Shown one piece after another: positions 45,495-56,044 of a stretch of DNA of 64,000 nt. The DNA comes from Tilletiaria anomala UBC 951 (taxonomy: Eukaryota > Basidiomycota > Exobasidiomycetes > Georgefischeriales > Tilletiariaceae). Every line of letters starts with the position of its first letter. Position 1 is the stretch's first letter. The stretch lies in contig NW_013546982.1 of assembly GCF_000711695.1 (NCBI RefSeq), positions 1 through 64,000 on the forward strand, read 5' to 3'. The notes beneath the pieces are model-generated. The model was given only the letters and a program-made list of their open reading frames with translations, was not told the origin of the DNA and searched no databases. A program made the position numbers and the translations under genes.

Positions 45495-48400
45495 ATGCCA
45501 CCACCCTACCCCTCCTCCACTTCGCACTCTCCCTCGCCCTCCTCGTCTTCGCCGGCGCTCAAGCTGAGCCCGAACCCGAATCCCGGCCCGCGAACGAGCT
45601 CCATCGCCATCTCAAGCTCTGCCTCGTCTTCCAGCGCGCACCCTGGCGGCGCGTCGTCGACCACCTCAGCGCGCTTGTTCCTCCCTGCGTCTTTGACGTC
45701 CATCCATGCGCATGCAGCCATGATGCCGCCAGTCCGGTGCGGTCATGAACAGGTGGAAGGCGGATCCGATCATGCTGAGGATGACGACAACGACGACGAG
45801 GAAGCAGATGATTTTTGCTCGGCGCATTCTCACACACAGCAAGCACCAGCACTCTCACGGCAAGCGCAGGAGCCAAAACACAGTGTGCTGCTCCTGCCTC
45901 CGAGGACATCCACGTCCGCGTCTTCAGCATTTGCGTCGCAGCCCAGCGCCTCCTCCGGCTTCCCATCTACCGTCAAGGAGCCGAGCGTCACCGGCAACAC
46001 GATCAACAGAAGCCCCATGTCCCTCGCCGCCTCCGAGCCTCGTCGATGGAAGAGCCGCGCGTCCGGAAGCGGCCCGTTATTGAGCTCGAGCTCGAGCGCG
46101 AGCAGCGGCGCAGGCGAACAGCAGGGCTACTACTACTTTCAGCGCAAACGCATTCCTAGGCACATCAATCTCTTCCATCCGCCGCAAGGCATTGTAACGC
46201 GCACGGCGATGCAGTATGCGGAACTCCATCCTTCGTCAGCATCATTGACAGCACCAGCACGAGGGAGAGAGCGAGGGCGAGGGCAAGCCTTCAACAAGGC
46301 GACCCGCAGAGCGCAAAGGGGCCAAGCGCCGTCGTTCACGTTCATCTGCCTCGGCGTCGGGGGGGGGCCACTTGAGAGCGACTGTTCGTGCTACCTGCTC
46401 AAGCCCGGCGATGCGCCGTGGATCCCGGGCGCCACCGGCATCGGCAGCGCTACGCGGCGCAAATCATCGACCTCGTCCGCCAGCGTGAAGGGCAAGGTGG
46501 CCACGATGGGCATTCCAGAGGCTGCAGAGGAGGGGCAGGATGATGCTCAGCGAGAAGAAGTAGAACAAGAGGAAGAGGAGAGTCCGGAATTTAAAGGCTC
46601 GTGCGTGGTCATAGAGGGCGGGTCCTTCCTCGGCGCTTTGGCGCGCATCTGCTCGCAGCCGCAGCCGGAGGACCTGCCTAATCGCGGAGGCCGTGCGGCA
46701 GAGGATGACGGGGAACTGTGGGGGCAGGAGGAAGACGAGGAAAATGTGGACGGGGAGGACACGCTTACCCCCGATGCAGCCACGCTACATCTCGATCCGA
46801 GCGCGGCAAGTCCAGGTGCTGCTGATGATGCAGAAGGCTCCGAGTCAGACTCGAACGACGCGCTCTGCGCGCCGTACGCCCCGCCAGGGCCGGCGTTCCA
46901 CCCTTCGAGCATCCTTTTTCCGTTCTCAGACCCGGCACTACGTGCCGGCTTCCTCGCGTCGTGCATCACCGGCTTCGTCATCACACATGCGCACCTCGAC
47001 CACATCGCCGGCATGGTCCTCGGGTGTGCGTCGCTCCCCGGCACAAAGATGGTCTGGGGCACACGCGGAACGCTCGGCAACATCAAGGGTATGTTCGACG
47101 GATTCATCTGGCCCAAACTCGCCCGTTGGGAGCCCCGCGAGGATGCCGCTCCTGACACTCCCGGCGGCAAGAATGGCAGCGCCGCGGGCGATATGGAGGA
47201 CGGGACAGAGGAGGAGGAAGAGGAGGATGACTCCGTCGGCGTGTACAGGCTGAAAGTGTGAGTACTATACGCCCTTCCCCCTGTGTCCCCTTGCTTTGTG
47301 TGCTGAACGGGCAGCCTGAATGTCACCCTTCATGCAGGCTGCAGCCGCTCAAGCCGACTTGGATTCTGTCGCGCGTCCTCTCCATTCAGCCATTCGCCCT
47401 CTCACACGGCCTGAACCAGAACGTTTCCCCGCCTGCTCCACCTGCCGCCCCAGCAGGTGCAGCTGGCGGCGCCACCAGCACTGGTGGCGCTGGTGGTGTT
47501 GGTGGCGGTATAGCATTGCACCATCCCTCGATGGATATTGGTATGGCTGCGTTTGGCGCGTTCGGCTTCAGCGACGTCCTAGGCGGCGGGGGCGTTGCTG
47601 CGCCACTGGCGTTCGGCACAGGTGGCCACGCCGGCAGGGCAACGAAGCGCTACAGCCTGCCACTGTCCAATGCCGTGCTGCACTATCCCCTTGCCTCCGC
47701 CTCGACGTCGGCATCGGGGGCCAGCACAGCGTTGCAAGCAAGACCGACTTCGCCGGGTGAGAAGCTCTTCTTCACCAGCCCGTTCGCGCCGGCTGAGGAA
47801 GGCACGTGGCTCAAGCGCGCGTCAGGGACAAGTGGGAGCTCTGCTCGCCAAGGGCGCAGCAGCGGCAGCAGTGGTGACGGTAGTGGTAGTGGAGGGAGCG
47901 GAAGTGCGCAGGGCAAAGCGGTGGGGACCTCAGCTGGGAATGGCGCTGGTGCAGACTTTGTTCTGCAGCAGGCAGATGGAGGCAAGAGGAAGACGAGCCT
48001 AATCTCGCCTGGCGCTGCTGTGGCTGACGACGAAGGCAAGCAGCTTGGCGCCGCCGAAAGCGCACAAGCCGCGGCAGCAGCATCAACATCAACATCGACA
48101 TATATTCCGCCCGTCCAAGCGCAGCAAGAGCAACCGCAGCAGCTGCACACGTCGGCTCTCTCGGAAAAGATGAGTCAGCGCCTGGGTGTCAGTCTTGGTG
48201 CGCAGCCACTGCGCAAGGTGTCGCGACGGCCACGCACCGCGGCTGGGTCCGAAGTCGCAGCTGCGCGGCGGCGGCAGCAGACGTTCGAGCATTCTTCGCT
48301 GCATGTCGGCCCGACCCATCCGAGCGCGACCTCCGGAGGCAATGCTGGTTCGGAAGCAGGACCGGCATTGAGAGGTGGCGGCGATGCTCCTGGTGGTTCG

Positions 48401-49433
48401 GGCTCGCCTGCTCTCAGCAGTTCATCCTGCAAGCCAAGCGGCTTGTCCGACTCGGGAGCCTCCAGCCCAAAGTTCAACGTAGGGTCTACAGCCGGCACAG
48501 CAAGCACGGGGACAGGGCCTACGACGGCTATGCAGCCGCAGTTACAGGCACAAGCGCAGTCTCAAGCGCAAGCGCGCCAAATCTCGCCGCCATCGTTGGA
48601 CAGTACAGCATTCTTCATCAAGAATCACCGGACTGGCAAGGAGGTGCTGTTCTTTGGCGATGTTGAACCAGACAGTATCAGCAAGTATCCTCGCAACATG
48701 GAGGTGTGGAGGCACGCCGCTGCCAAATTTGTACAGGGAGTGCTGAACACCATCTTCCTGGAGTGCTCTTTTCCTGTGAGTTGCTCGAGGGACAAGGTGG
48801 GAGCCTACCTGCCTGCGCTGGTTCGCTAACCCTTGCGGACTGTGTGTTTACCTGAAGGCATCGCATCCGACAAAATTCCTCTACGGTCATCTCTCTGTCA
48901 ACCACCTCTTCGACGAGATGCGTGCGCTGGCACGCTGTGTGCTCGTCGAGCGCAAGAAGCTCGAGTCGGCCTGGCAGCGAATGCGGCTGCTCGAGCAGAC
49001 CGCTGCGTACCGCGGCACGAACGGACTCGGCAACTCGCTCGATCCGCAGGCCGAGCAGGAGCTAGGGTCCAACAGCCTTGTCAACGACATGGCGCCCATC
49101 CCACCGAGTGCTAGCGCCGCGCGCGCACAGATGCAAGCGACGGACGAGGAGCTCAAGGGCATCCTGGAAGGGCTCTCCGTTGTCGTCATCCACATCAAGA
49201 CTGCTCTGTTCCCATCCTTCCAAGCGCCCGCTCCTTCGGCAAACGGAGAAGACGCGGCTGCTGAGAGGCGACGTAGTGCCGCCTCGGGTGCCAGTGTGAA
49301 TGTCGGCCCGAGGATCATCGACCCGCGCAGCATGCAGCACCGTATACTCGAAGAGCTGAGAGAGAATGAAAGCGAGCTGCAACTTGGACTAAGAATCGAA
49401 CTGGCAGAGCAAGGGCAAAGGATCGAATGCTAA
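45495..49433 (+). CDS. PDE1: Class II (low-affinity) 3',5'-cyclic nucleotide phosphodiesterase
   Basis: Exons 45495-47257, 47338-48775 and 48858-49433 give 1258 aa. It hydrolyses cAMP and feeds back on PKA signalling. Class II features, a metallo-beta-lactamase fold, are spread along the protein: FTFICLGVGGGPLESDCSCY (opening strand), SCVVIEGGSFLGAL, then FVITHAHLDHIAGMVLGCAS, the metal-binding HxHxDH box. Later come VLFFGDVEPDSISKYPRNME, LNTIFLECSFPASHPTKFLY and GHLSVNHLFDEMRAL. Yeast Pde1 has only 369 residues. The extra length is a disordered Ser/Pro-rich N-terminus (~280 aa), an acidic insert before the metal box, and a ~400-residue Gly/Ser/Ala insert before the FFGD block. These inserts lack any recognisable domain. 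The start is the first in-frame ATG. Both introns fuse conserved text correctly. Confidence 0.92.
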
Positions 49434-49660
49434 CGTCGGGAATTGCATAGCATCTGCTCGTATCTGAAATTGCAACCTCGAACACTACTGTTCATCACTT
49501 GTACTAGCAGCATCATGGAATGGAAAGCAAATAATTTCTCAAGCAGGCATAGTTATTGGAAGGGAACATGCTGGAGTACAGAACTGTATGGATGTCGTCG
49601 TCTGGACACTTTTGTGGGATCGGTGCATAAGAAGAATCGGAGCAGAGCGCGCCTCGACGT

Positions 49661-52600
49661 CTACTTGCTGTCGGCCTGTTGCTTGGCAGCCTCCCTTTCG
49701 CGCCAAGAGGGGCCTGAGCCAAGTTTACGGGCTGCGAACGCGCCCGGGCGGTAGACGCTAGGCTTAGACGCTGCGTCGGGAGCACCTGCTGCGGATGTGC
49801 GCCCAGTCGGCACCGGACTGCTGTCCGCCGACACTCTTGGGGGCGTGGAAGAGCCATTGGTCGCAGGGGTTGATGTGCCACCTTGCTGAGCCTTTGCCGC
49901 AGCCTTTTCTCTCCAACCGCCACCATTGCCGAACAGCGGTGGGCCAGCTGATGGCTCATCTCGTGAATCCGGCGTGGCCGTCGCTGAAGCCCGCGTTGGT
50001 CGCCACGCGCCGCCAGTGCTTGGAGTGCTGGAGCCGCTGCCAGCGCCGCGACGCCGTTCCTCTTCGCGCTTGGCCAACAATCGCTCTTCCGCCTCGCGCT
50101 CCCTCTGGCGCTGCTTTTCGGCAATCTCGTCCAGCTTTCGGCGCTCGGCCTCGCGCTCGGCCCGTCTTGCCGCCTCGGCTTCGGCCTTCTGAGCAGCCTC
50201 TGCCTTGCGTTCTTCTTCGCGCCGAGCTTCCTCTGCAGACCACAACAAGCGAACAAGTTTAGCAATCTTGCCAGCATACCAATAGCTTGAACAAGCGAGA
50301 ACTCACCCTCTGCACGCTTGCGCTCACGCTCCTCCTCCAGGACGCGGAGCCGCTCCTCCTCTTCGGCGCGCGCAATCTCGTCCTTGCGAGCCTGGATGGC
50401 AGCCGCCTTCCTCTTTGCCTTCTCCTTCTCGATCATCTTCTGCGCCTTTGCCTTCTTCTGGCTGATCTCCTCCTTCCGCTTTTCCTCGAGCTCTGCGCGA
50501 AGGACCTTGTAGTCGGGTAGGATCTTAATCAGGCGCTTCTTGACCTCGACGTCGTGCTCGTGCTTCTCCTTGGCGGCCTGCAGCAGTGTCGTGTGCGAGG
50601 CGTTGTAGAACTGCAGGTCCACGGCTTTTTGGCGCTCGTAGTCCTCGCCGAGCAAGGGAATCTCCTCGCGACGGTAGGCACGTTCTATGTGATCCATACG
50701 ACGATGGATGACACGCAGACGCTCGTTGAGATCGCGCTTCTCCTTTTCAATCTGTTCGACCTGCATCTGCACGAGCTGGTCCGTATCCAGGTTGGCAATC
50801 TCGGCGTCTTCAAGCTTGAGACCGCCGCGCTCCTTGAGATTCTGTGCCATCTTGCGCGCTTCTTCGACGCGCACGGCCTCGAGCTCCTTCTTGATGCGCT
50901 CCTGCTCACGGCGGCGGTTCTCCTCTTCAATGCGCTTACGCTCGGCCTCGGCCGCGGCCCTGGCGCGCTCGGCGCGGGCGACTGCCTCGTCCTTCTCACG
51001 CGCAGCGGCCTTTTCGGTCAGCAGCTCCTTCCTGCGCGCGAGGATGGCCTTGCGCGCGACGGCAGCGCGGTGCTCCTGGTCCGCGACGGCGATGGCGTGT
51101 GCGAAGGCCTCACGCTTGGCCCTGGTGGCGATTTCAACGATGGTGGGATCAATGACCTTGATAGTCGTATCGAGTGTGTACGCAAGGCGCTGGAGCTGCG
51201 TGCGAACCAGCTCCGACGGCGTGCTCTGCAGGCGGACGCTGTCCGCCTCAATGGCCGCGTTGGCCGAGAAGGAGGAGCCTCCGCTGGCGCTGGGCTGCGA
51301 AGAGGGGTGCAAGTCGGTCTGGAAAACGTCGTCCTGGAACGTAATGGCCTTTTCGAGGTGGTCGATGCTGATGTTTAGATGGCCGCGCTTGCAGGCGTTG
51401 AGAGCGAATCGTTCAATATCGGCCGCCGTGTAGTTGTACGGTGCCTCAAAGGGAGAGACAAGGTCCATGACCTTGGTAAGCTTGACCTTGTCGTACACCT
51501 GGCTGAGCTGCTGGAAGAGCCGGGTGAGGATGACCGAGTGGAGCTGCTTGACGTAGCGACCCATTCCGCTTTGGTCTGCGGCGAGCTTGGCGATGATCGG
51601 CTGTATCTTGGCGCAGATGCTAAGTGGGTGGAACTCGACTTCGAGCATGTGGTACAGCTCGCGGATCTCCGGTAGCGCCTTCTTGAGGACGTTGCGCATG
51701 AGCGCCTCCTTCAGCAAGCCAGCGCGCGTAGGCGTGCGCTGAAGACCGAGCAGCGCCGTCAGACGGCCGGTGCGAGACCGCCCCTCAACATCCCCTTGCA
51801 AAAAGTCGGTCTTCACGCGGTTGAGGTTGCCAGTGCCGGGCGCACTGCTTGAGATGACAGGCACAGCGAGGGCGCTGAGCAAGACGTACGACGCGATCTT
51901 GGCCTGCTCGTCGTCCGACTTGCCGCTGAGCCTGGCCAGACTGTAGTACCTGTTCCAAGCGGCGGCGTGGAAGAGGGCATTGTCGCTGACGAGGAAGATG
52001 CGTGCGAGCTTCTCGTAGTAGTTTGCCATCATCGTCGGCCGGGGCGCCTTTTTGGCGGTGGTGAGCAAATTATGGACGTCTTCGACGCTGCGGAAGGCCT
52101 CCTGCCAAAGCTCAAGCTCGACTGCGCTGTTGAGTTGGGCGAAGCGGGTGTCGAGGTGGCGCTGGAGCGTGTCAGCATCAGTGAGGTTAATGGCATTGTT
52201 GTGTTGTCCGAAGCGAGACACGTTTTGCAAGTGGTTGCGCATGAGCTCGCATAGACGCCTGAACTCCGTCTTGCGCTGGTAGGTCAAGCAGAACTTCAAG
52301 GCCTGGTGAGCGACCTGCTGGTACGGCAGCTCGAGACGAGCATTGTTCTTGAGAATGTCGAGGGCAGTGCGGTAGGCCTCCCAGAGGAACTTGAGCCAAG
52401 GCGTGACGAGCACGCGGTCCGTACGGTCCTTGCTCTCCTCCACACTGACAGACCCAAGCAACATTGACTCAGGCGTCTCGCTCTCCTCGAGATCGTCGAC
52501 CTCAGCCTCGGCGGCTGCTTCGCCGCCTTCACCGGCAGCAGCGTCATCCTGCGTCAACGCGCCGCCGGTGACGTGGTTGGCCTTCTCTTGCGCCTCGACG

Positions 52601-52989
52601 ACCTTTTGGTTGGCGAGCTTGAGGAAGTGATTGATGACGAGCTCGATGCTAGCAGGGTTAGAGTTCTGCGAGGCATTCTTGTACTGAACGAGGCCATCCT
52701 TGGCGGTGCGACCGCGCTTAAGCTCAACGCAGAGGTCGATGAAGCGCAGGACGATAGGCTCGAGCGAGGAGAGCGGCGTCTGCTTGAAGCGACGCGAGGT
52801 GAAAATGTCGTGAAGTGCTTGCAGCGCAGCCTGCGACTGGCCGACGCCAATCAGCTCCTCGGCGCGCTGTCGAATACATCGTGGTATGGAAATGTCAGTG
52901 GGTTCTTATCAAGCGAGCGTGCCGCCAGAACGCTCAGAAGACGCGCTTCTCACCTTGAGCACCGTGTCGGGTCTCGCAACGGGCGGCAT
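49661..52989 (-). CDS. TIF32: Translation initiation factor eIF3 subunit a (TIF32)
   Basis: Exons 52989-52954, 52866-50307 and 50232-49661 give 1055 aa. eIF3a is the scaffold subunit of eIF3 on the 40S ribosome. The tiny first exon encodes MPPVARPDTVLK, joined to RAEELIGVGQSQAALQALHD, the classical eIF3a N-terminus. TPR-like helices and the PCI domain fill residues ~40-510 (LPYQQVAHQALKFCLTYQRK, LYHMLEVEFHPLSICAKIQP, PYNYTAADIERFALNACKRG). Then a long charged helix of Glu/Lys/Arg repeats (REKDEAVARAERARAAAEAE and onwards), the usual spectrin-like region, and a Gly/Ser/Thr-rich tail ending RPGAFAARKLGSGPSWRERE. The second intron interrupts the coiled coil; without it the frame becomes nonsense. 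Divergent from SF3B2. Confidence 0.96.
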
Positions 52990-53640
52990 ATTGGCTTTCG
53001 TTTGTTTTACTTTGATCCTTGAAGGTCGTGTTTGCTCGCGTACTTTGCCTGTAGGCTTCGGGGCGATGAAGTCAAAGAAAGTCCTTGTTGGGCAAAGATG
53101 GTCACTGGAGAGGGGTGGGAGATCGGCCGTCTGCAAAGTGCTTCTTTTGCGATCAGGGCGATTGACTGCGGCTGATGTACGCTGAAGACACTCTGTCCGT
53201 CTGTCGAACTGAGCAGAGAAGGCCTTTGTCGGTGAGCCGGGGCAAGGACTTGGTGAGGAGTGGTCGGGAAAGAAGCAAGGAAGAGGACGAAAGAGAAAAG
53301 TATGCTGAGAAGGTCAGAAGGGCCGCGCGAAAATTTGGCGAGTGGTGTGATGGGAGTGGCGACCACTGGCAGTGTGTGCTGGCGGGCATACAGTCAATAT
53401 GTTGGCCTGGTCAAATACTAGCTGCGTCATGAGTATATATATATATATATATACCTAGCGTAAGCCCTGAAAGTAGCACTCATCCAGCCGCAGAAAGCAG
53501 CAGCATCGTGCAGTAGCATTGTAGCCAGCACAACGAGCTGTCGCCCAGACTGAGCTGCGGATAGAGACCGCTTCGTGCGCACGCAAGAGGAGAGTAATCC
53601 GTCGTGCAGCCCGCCTGCCCGCGCACGGCCTCACGCAAAG
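52990..53640. other. Divergent promoter region of eIF3a and SF3B2
   Basis: 650 bp between two start codons of essential genes, with a TA microsatellite at 53434-53453. Frames here are short and patternless. Confidence 0.6.
53434..53453. repeat. (TA)n microsatellite
   Basis: Perfect TA run of 20 bases in the shared eIF3a/SF3B2 upstream region; an AT island that could act as a nucleosome-free or TATA-like element (inference). Confidence 0.95.
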
Positions 53641-55683
53641 ATGTCGGCAGTAGCCTCCAGCAGCAAGAACCCACTTCCCAATGGGAATGCGGGAATCCAT
53701 GCAGCTACTGCGAACGGCAGTTTAAAGAATGCAAATGGCGCCAAGCTCGGCAAAGCCGCTCGCCGCAGGGCCAAAAAGAAGGAAGAGAAGGCTGCTGGTG
53801 CTGGCCATGCCACAGCAACATCTTCAGCTGCAGCCGCACCGAGCCAGAAAATCGGCGAGGCCGATGCTCAGGAAGGTGACTCAGCCGTTGCAGATACTGC
53901 TGAACCAGATGCACCAGCCTCAATACTTGATGCCCCGGAGATGGATGAAGAAATGCGGAAGCACTTTGGCAGCATCCTGCAACGATTTGCACAAGCTTCG
54001 GAAGACACACCTGAGGAGCAGGGAACCGAGCCATCAGGGAAAGGCCAGGTCATCTATTCGGACGAAGAGGATCTTTCTGACGAAGACGACTCAGATCGAG
54101 AGCACGAAAATGCAAACAAGCCGCTATCGAAAAAGAAGCAAAAGAAAATTCAGCGATTGACGGTCGCCGAGCTAAAGCAACTCGTCGCGAAACCAGACGT
54201 AGTGGAAGGAGTCGATGTGACCGCCAACGACCCACGGCTGCTGGTGCACGTCAAATCCTACCGCAATACTGTGCCCGTCCCAGCACACTGGTCGCTGAAG
54301 CGTGACTACCTAGGCAACAAGCGCGGCATCGAGAAGCCGCCGTTCCAACTGCCTTCGTACATTGCCGACACGGGTATCGCGACCATCAAGGACGCGCTGC
54401 GAGAACGAGAGGCAGACCAAACACTCAAGGCCCAAACGCGTGGAAGAGTGCAGCCGAAGATGGGGAAAGTCGATATCGACTACCAAAAGCTTCACGACGC
54501 CTTCTTCCGCTTCCAGACCAAGCCGCCCATGTCGAACTACGGCGAGATCTACTACGAAGGAAAAGAGTTCGAGACCAAGTTCAAAGAGCGACGACCGGGA
54601 GATCTCAGTGACGAACTTAAAGAGGCTCTCTCCATCCCGCCGCTCGCACCACCGCCATGGCTGATCGCGATGCAGCGGTACGGCCCGCCGCCATCGTACC
54701 CGCACCTAAAGATTCCGGGGCTCAATACGCCCATCCCTCCTGGTGCGCAGTTTGGCTTCCATCAAGGCGGTTGGGGCCAGCCGCCGGTGGATGCGTTTGG
54801 GCGGCCTCTGTATGGAGATGTCTTTGGCGACGGATCAGGTTTGTCAAATGGCTTGCCGAACACGGACCAATTCGAGCAGGACGTGCAAAAGGAGATCTGG
54901 GGCGAGCTGGAGCCAGAAGAGGATGCGGAGGAAGAGGAGGAAGAAGAAGAGGAGGAGGAACAAGATGAGCAAGAGGACCAGACCGAGGAAGACTCTGAGG
55001 ACCGGGGGCAAGCGCCATTCGACGGCTTGGTGACACCGTCCGGCATGGAGTCGGTCAATTCGACCATCCCACCTGGCTTGGAGACGCCAGCTTTCATCGA
55101 GCTACGGAAGGACCAGCGTGCAGCAGCGGGGCGTGCACCTGGCGGGCCACCACCACCGCCGCCAGGGGCAGCCCTTGGTGGGCCAAAGCAACTCTACCAG
55201 GTCATCCCAGAGAGCCAGACCGCTATTCGGGGGATCATGGGCAGCGAGAGGGGTTACGATGTCTATGGTGCTGGAGTGGGCACTGGGGCCTCTGCTTCTG
55301 GCGCTGCACCAATACTTGGCCAGGAAGACAAGGGTACAAAGGTGAGCAAGTCGGAAAGCTGTGACTCTCTTGAATTTGAAATGCGGCTTTTGACACTCTA
55401 CGTCTTCCGTCCGCAGCGAAAAGCACATGCAAACGGCATCGACGTCGCGCTTGACCCGGCGGAGCTAGAAGGCCTGACGGAAGCAGAGATCGCGCGGCGG
55501 TACGATGAGGCGCAAGCGCGGGTGCATGCGGCGCGCAATGGCGGCACGGTCAATGACACGAGCCGGGAAGAGATGGACATGCTGAGGGAGGAGCTGGCGA
55601 GGAAGAGGCATCAGACCGAGGTGCGAAGGCAGGAGAGGAGGGATGGCGGCGGCGGCGGCGGCGGTAGGGATCGGCAGCGGTAA
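53641..55683 (+). CDS. CUS1: Splicing factor 3b subunit 2 (SF3B2/CUS1)
   Basis: Exons 53641-55341 and 55417-55683 give 655 aa. SF3B2 is a U2 snRNP protein that contacts SF3B4 and the branch site region. DUF382 block: LKQLVAKPDVVEGVDVTAND, PRLLVHVKSYRNTVPVPAHW, LKRDYLGNKRGIEKPPFQLP, YIADTGIATIKDALRERE. PSP (proline-rich) domain: DYQKLHDAFFRFQTKP, GDLSDELKEALSIPPLAPPP, WLIAMQRYGPPPSYPHLKIP, GLNTPIPPGAQFGFHQGGWG. An acidic run of Glu and an Ala/Gly/Pro stretch follow, then the conserved VALDPAELEGLTEAEIARRY near the C-terminus. Intron 55342-55416 is 75 nt, stop-free in frame, and would insert 25 residues if retained. Low-complexity Lys-rich N-terminus. Tandem with the polymerase delta gene. Confidence 0.95.
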   Translation: MSAVASSSKNPLPNGNAGIHAATANGSLKNANGAKLGKAARRRAKKKEEKAAGAGHATATSSAAAAPSQKIGEADAQEGDSAVADTAEPDAPASILDAPEMDEEMRKHFGSILQRFAQASEDTPEEQGTEPSGKGQVIYSDEEDLSDEDDSDREHENANKPLSKKKQKKIQRLTVAELKQLVAKPDVVEGVDVTANDPRLLVHVKSYRNTVPVPAHWSLKRDYLGNKRGIEKPPFQLPSYIADTGIATIKDALREREADQTLKAQTRGRVQPKMGKVDIDYQKLHDAFFRFQTKPPMSNYGEIYYEGKEFETKFKERRPGDLSDELKEALSIPPLAPPPWLIAMQRYGPPPSYPHLKIPGLNTPIPPGAQFGFHQGGWGQPPVDAFGRPLYGDVFGDGSGLSNGLPNTDQFEQDVQKEIWGELEPEEDAEEEEEEEEEEEQDEQEDQTEEDSEDRGQAPFDGLVTPSGMESVNSTIPPGLETPAFIELRKDQRAAAGRAPGGPPPPPPGAALGGPKQLYQVIPESQTAIRGIMGSERGYDVYGAGVGTGASASGAAPILGQEDKGTKVSKSESCDSLEFEMRLLTLYVFRPQRKAHANGIDVALDPAELEGLTEAEIARRYDEAQARVHAARNGGTVNDTSREEMDMLREELARKRHQTEVRRQERRDGGGGGGGRDRQR

Positions 55684-56044
55684 TGCACAAAGTAGCTATT
55701 CTGTTCACTTGTTCTGCCACTTCCAAATATATCTTATCCACGTAAGCAAGCACATGCTGCCATCTATGAGTGCAGCCATCTGAGAAATTCATTGGTGCCA
55801 TCGACTGGTATGAGGGACCATCTCTCGGCCGGGACCCAGAAAAGCGCGGCGCGTCACGTGTGCGGCGGAGGGGTCAACGCGGCGTGTTCGGCAGCCCTGC
55901 CATATTTCACCTGGAACCGTCAATGTGGTGTGCACTTGTACTTCGACATTGGCAAGGCATCCTTCTGAAGTGCTCAAAGGGGTGGTCGAGCGGCTCAAGG
56001 TGTAAGCCTCTGTCGAGAAGCACACAAGGCCCGAAGAACCCACG
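55684..56044. other. Intergenic between SF3B2 and POL31
   Basis: 360 bp in tandem orientation. A plus-strand frame runs through it but is not continuous with either gene. Presumed terminator and promoter. Confidence 0.55.

Noticed and set aside
49795-52282. Long plus-strand frames opposite eIF3a
   Set aside because: Shadows of the Glu/Lys/Arg-rich coiled-coil codons; Leu- and Ser-rich by mechanism.
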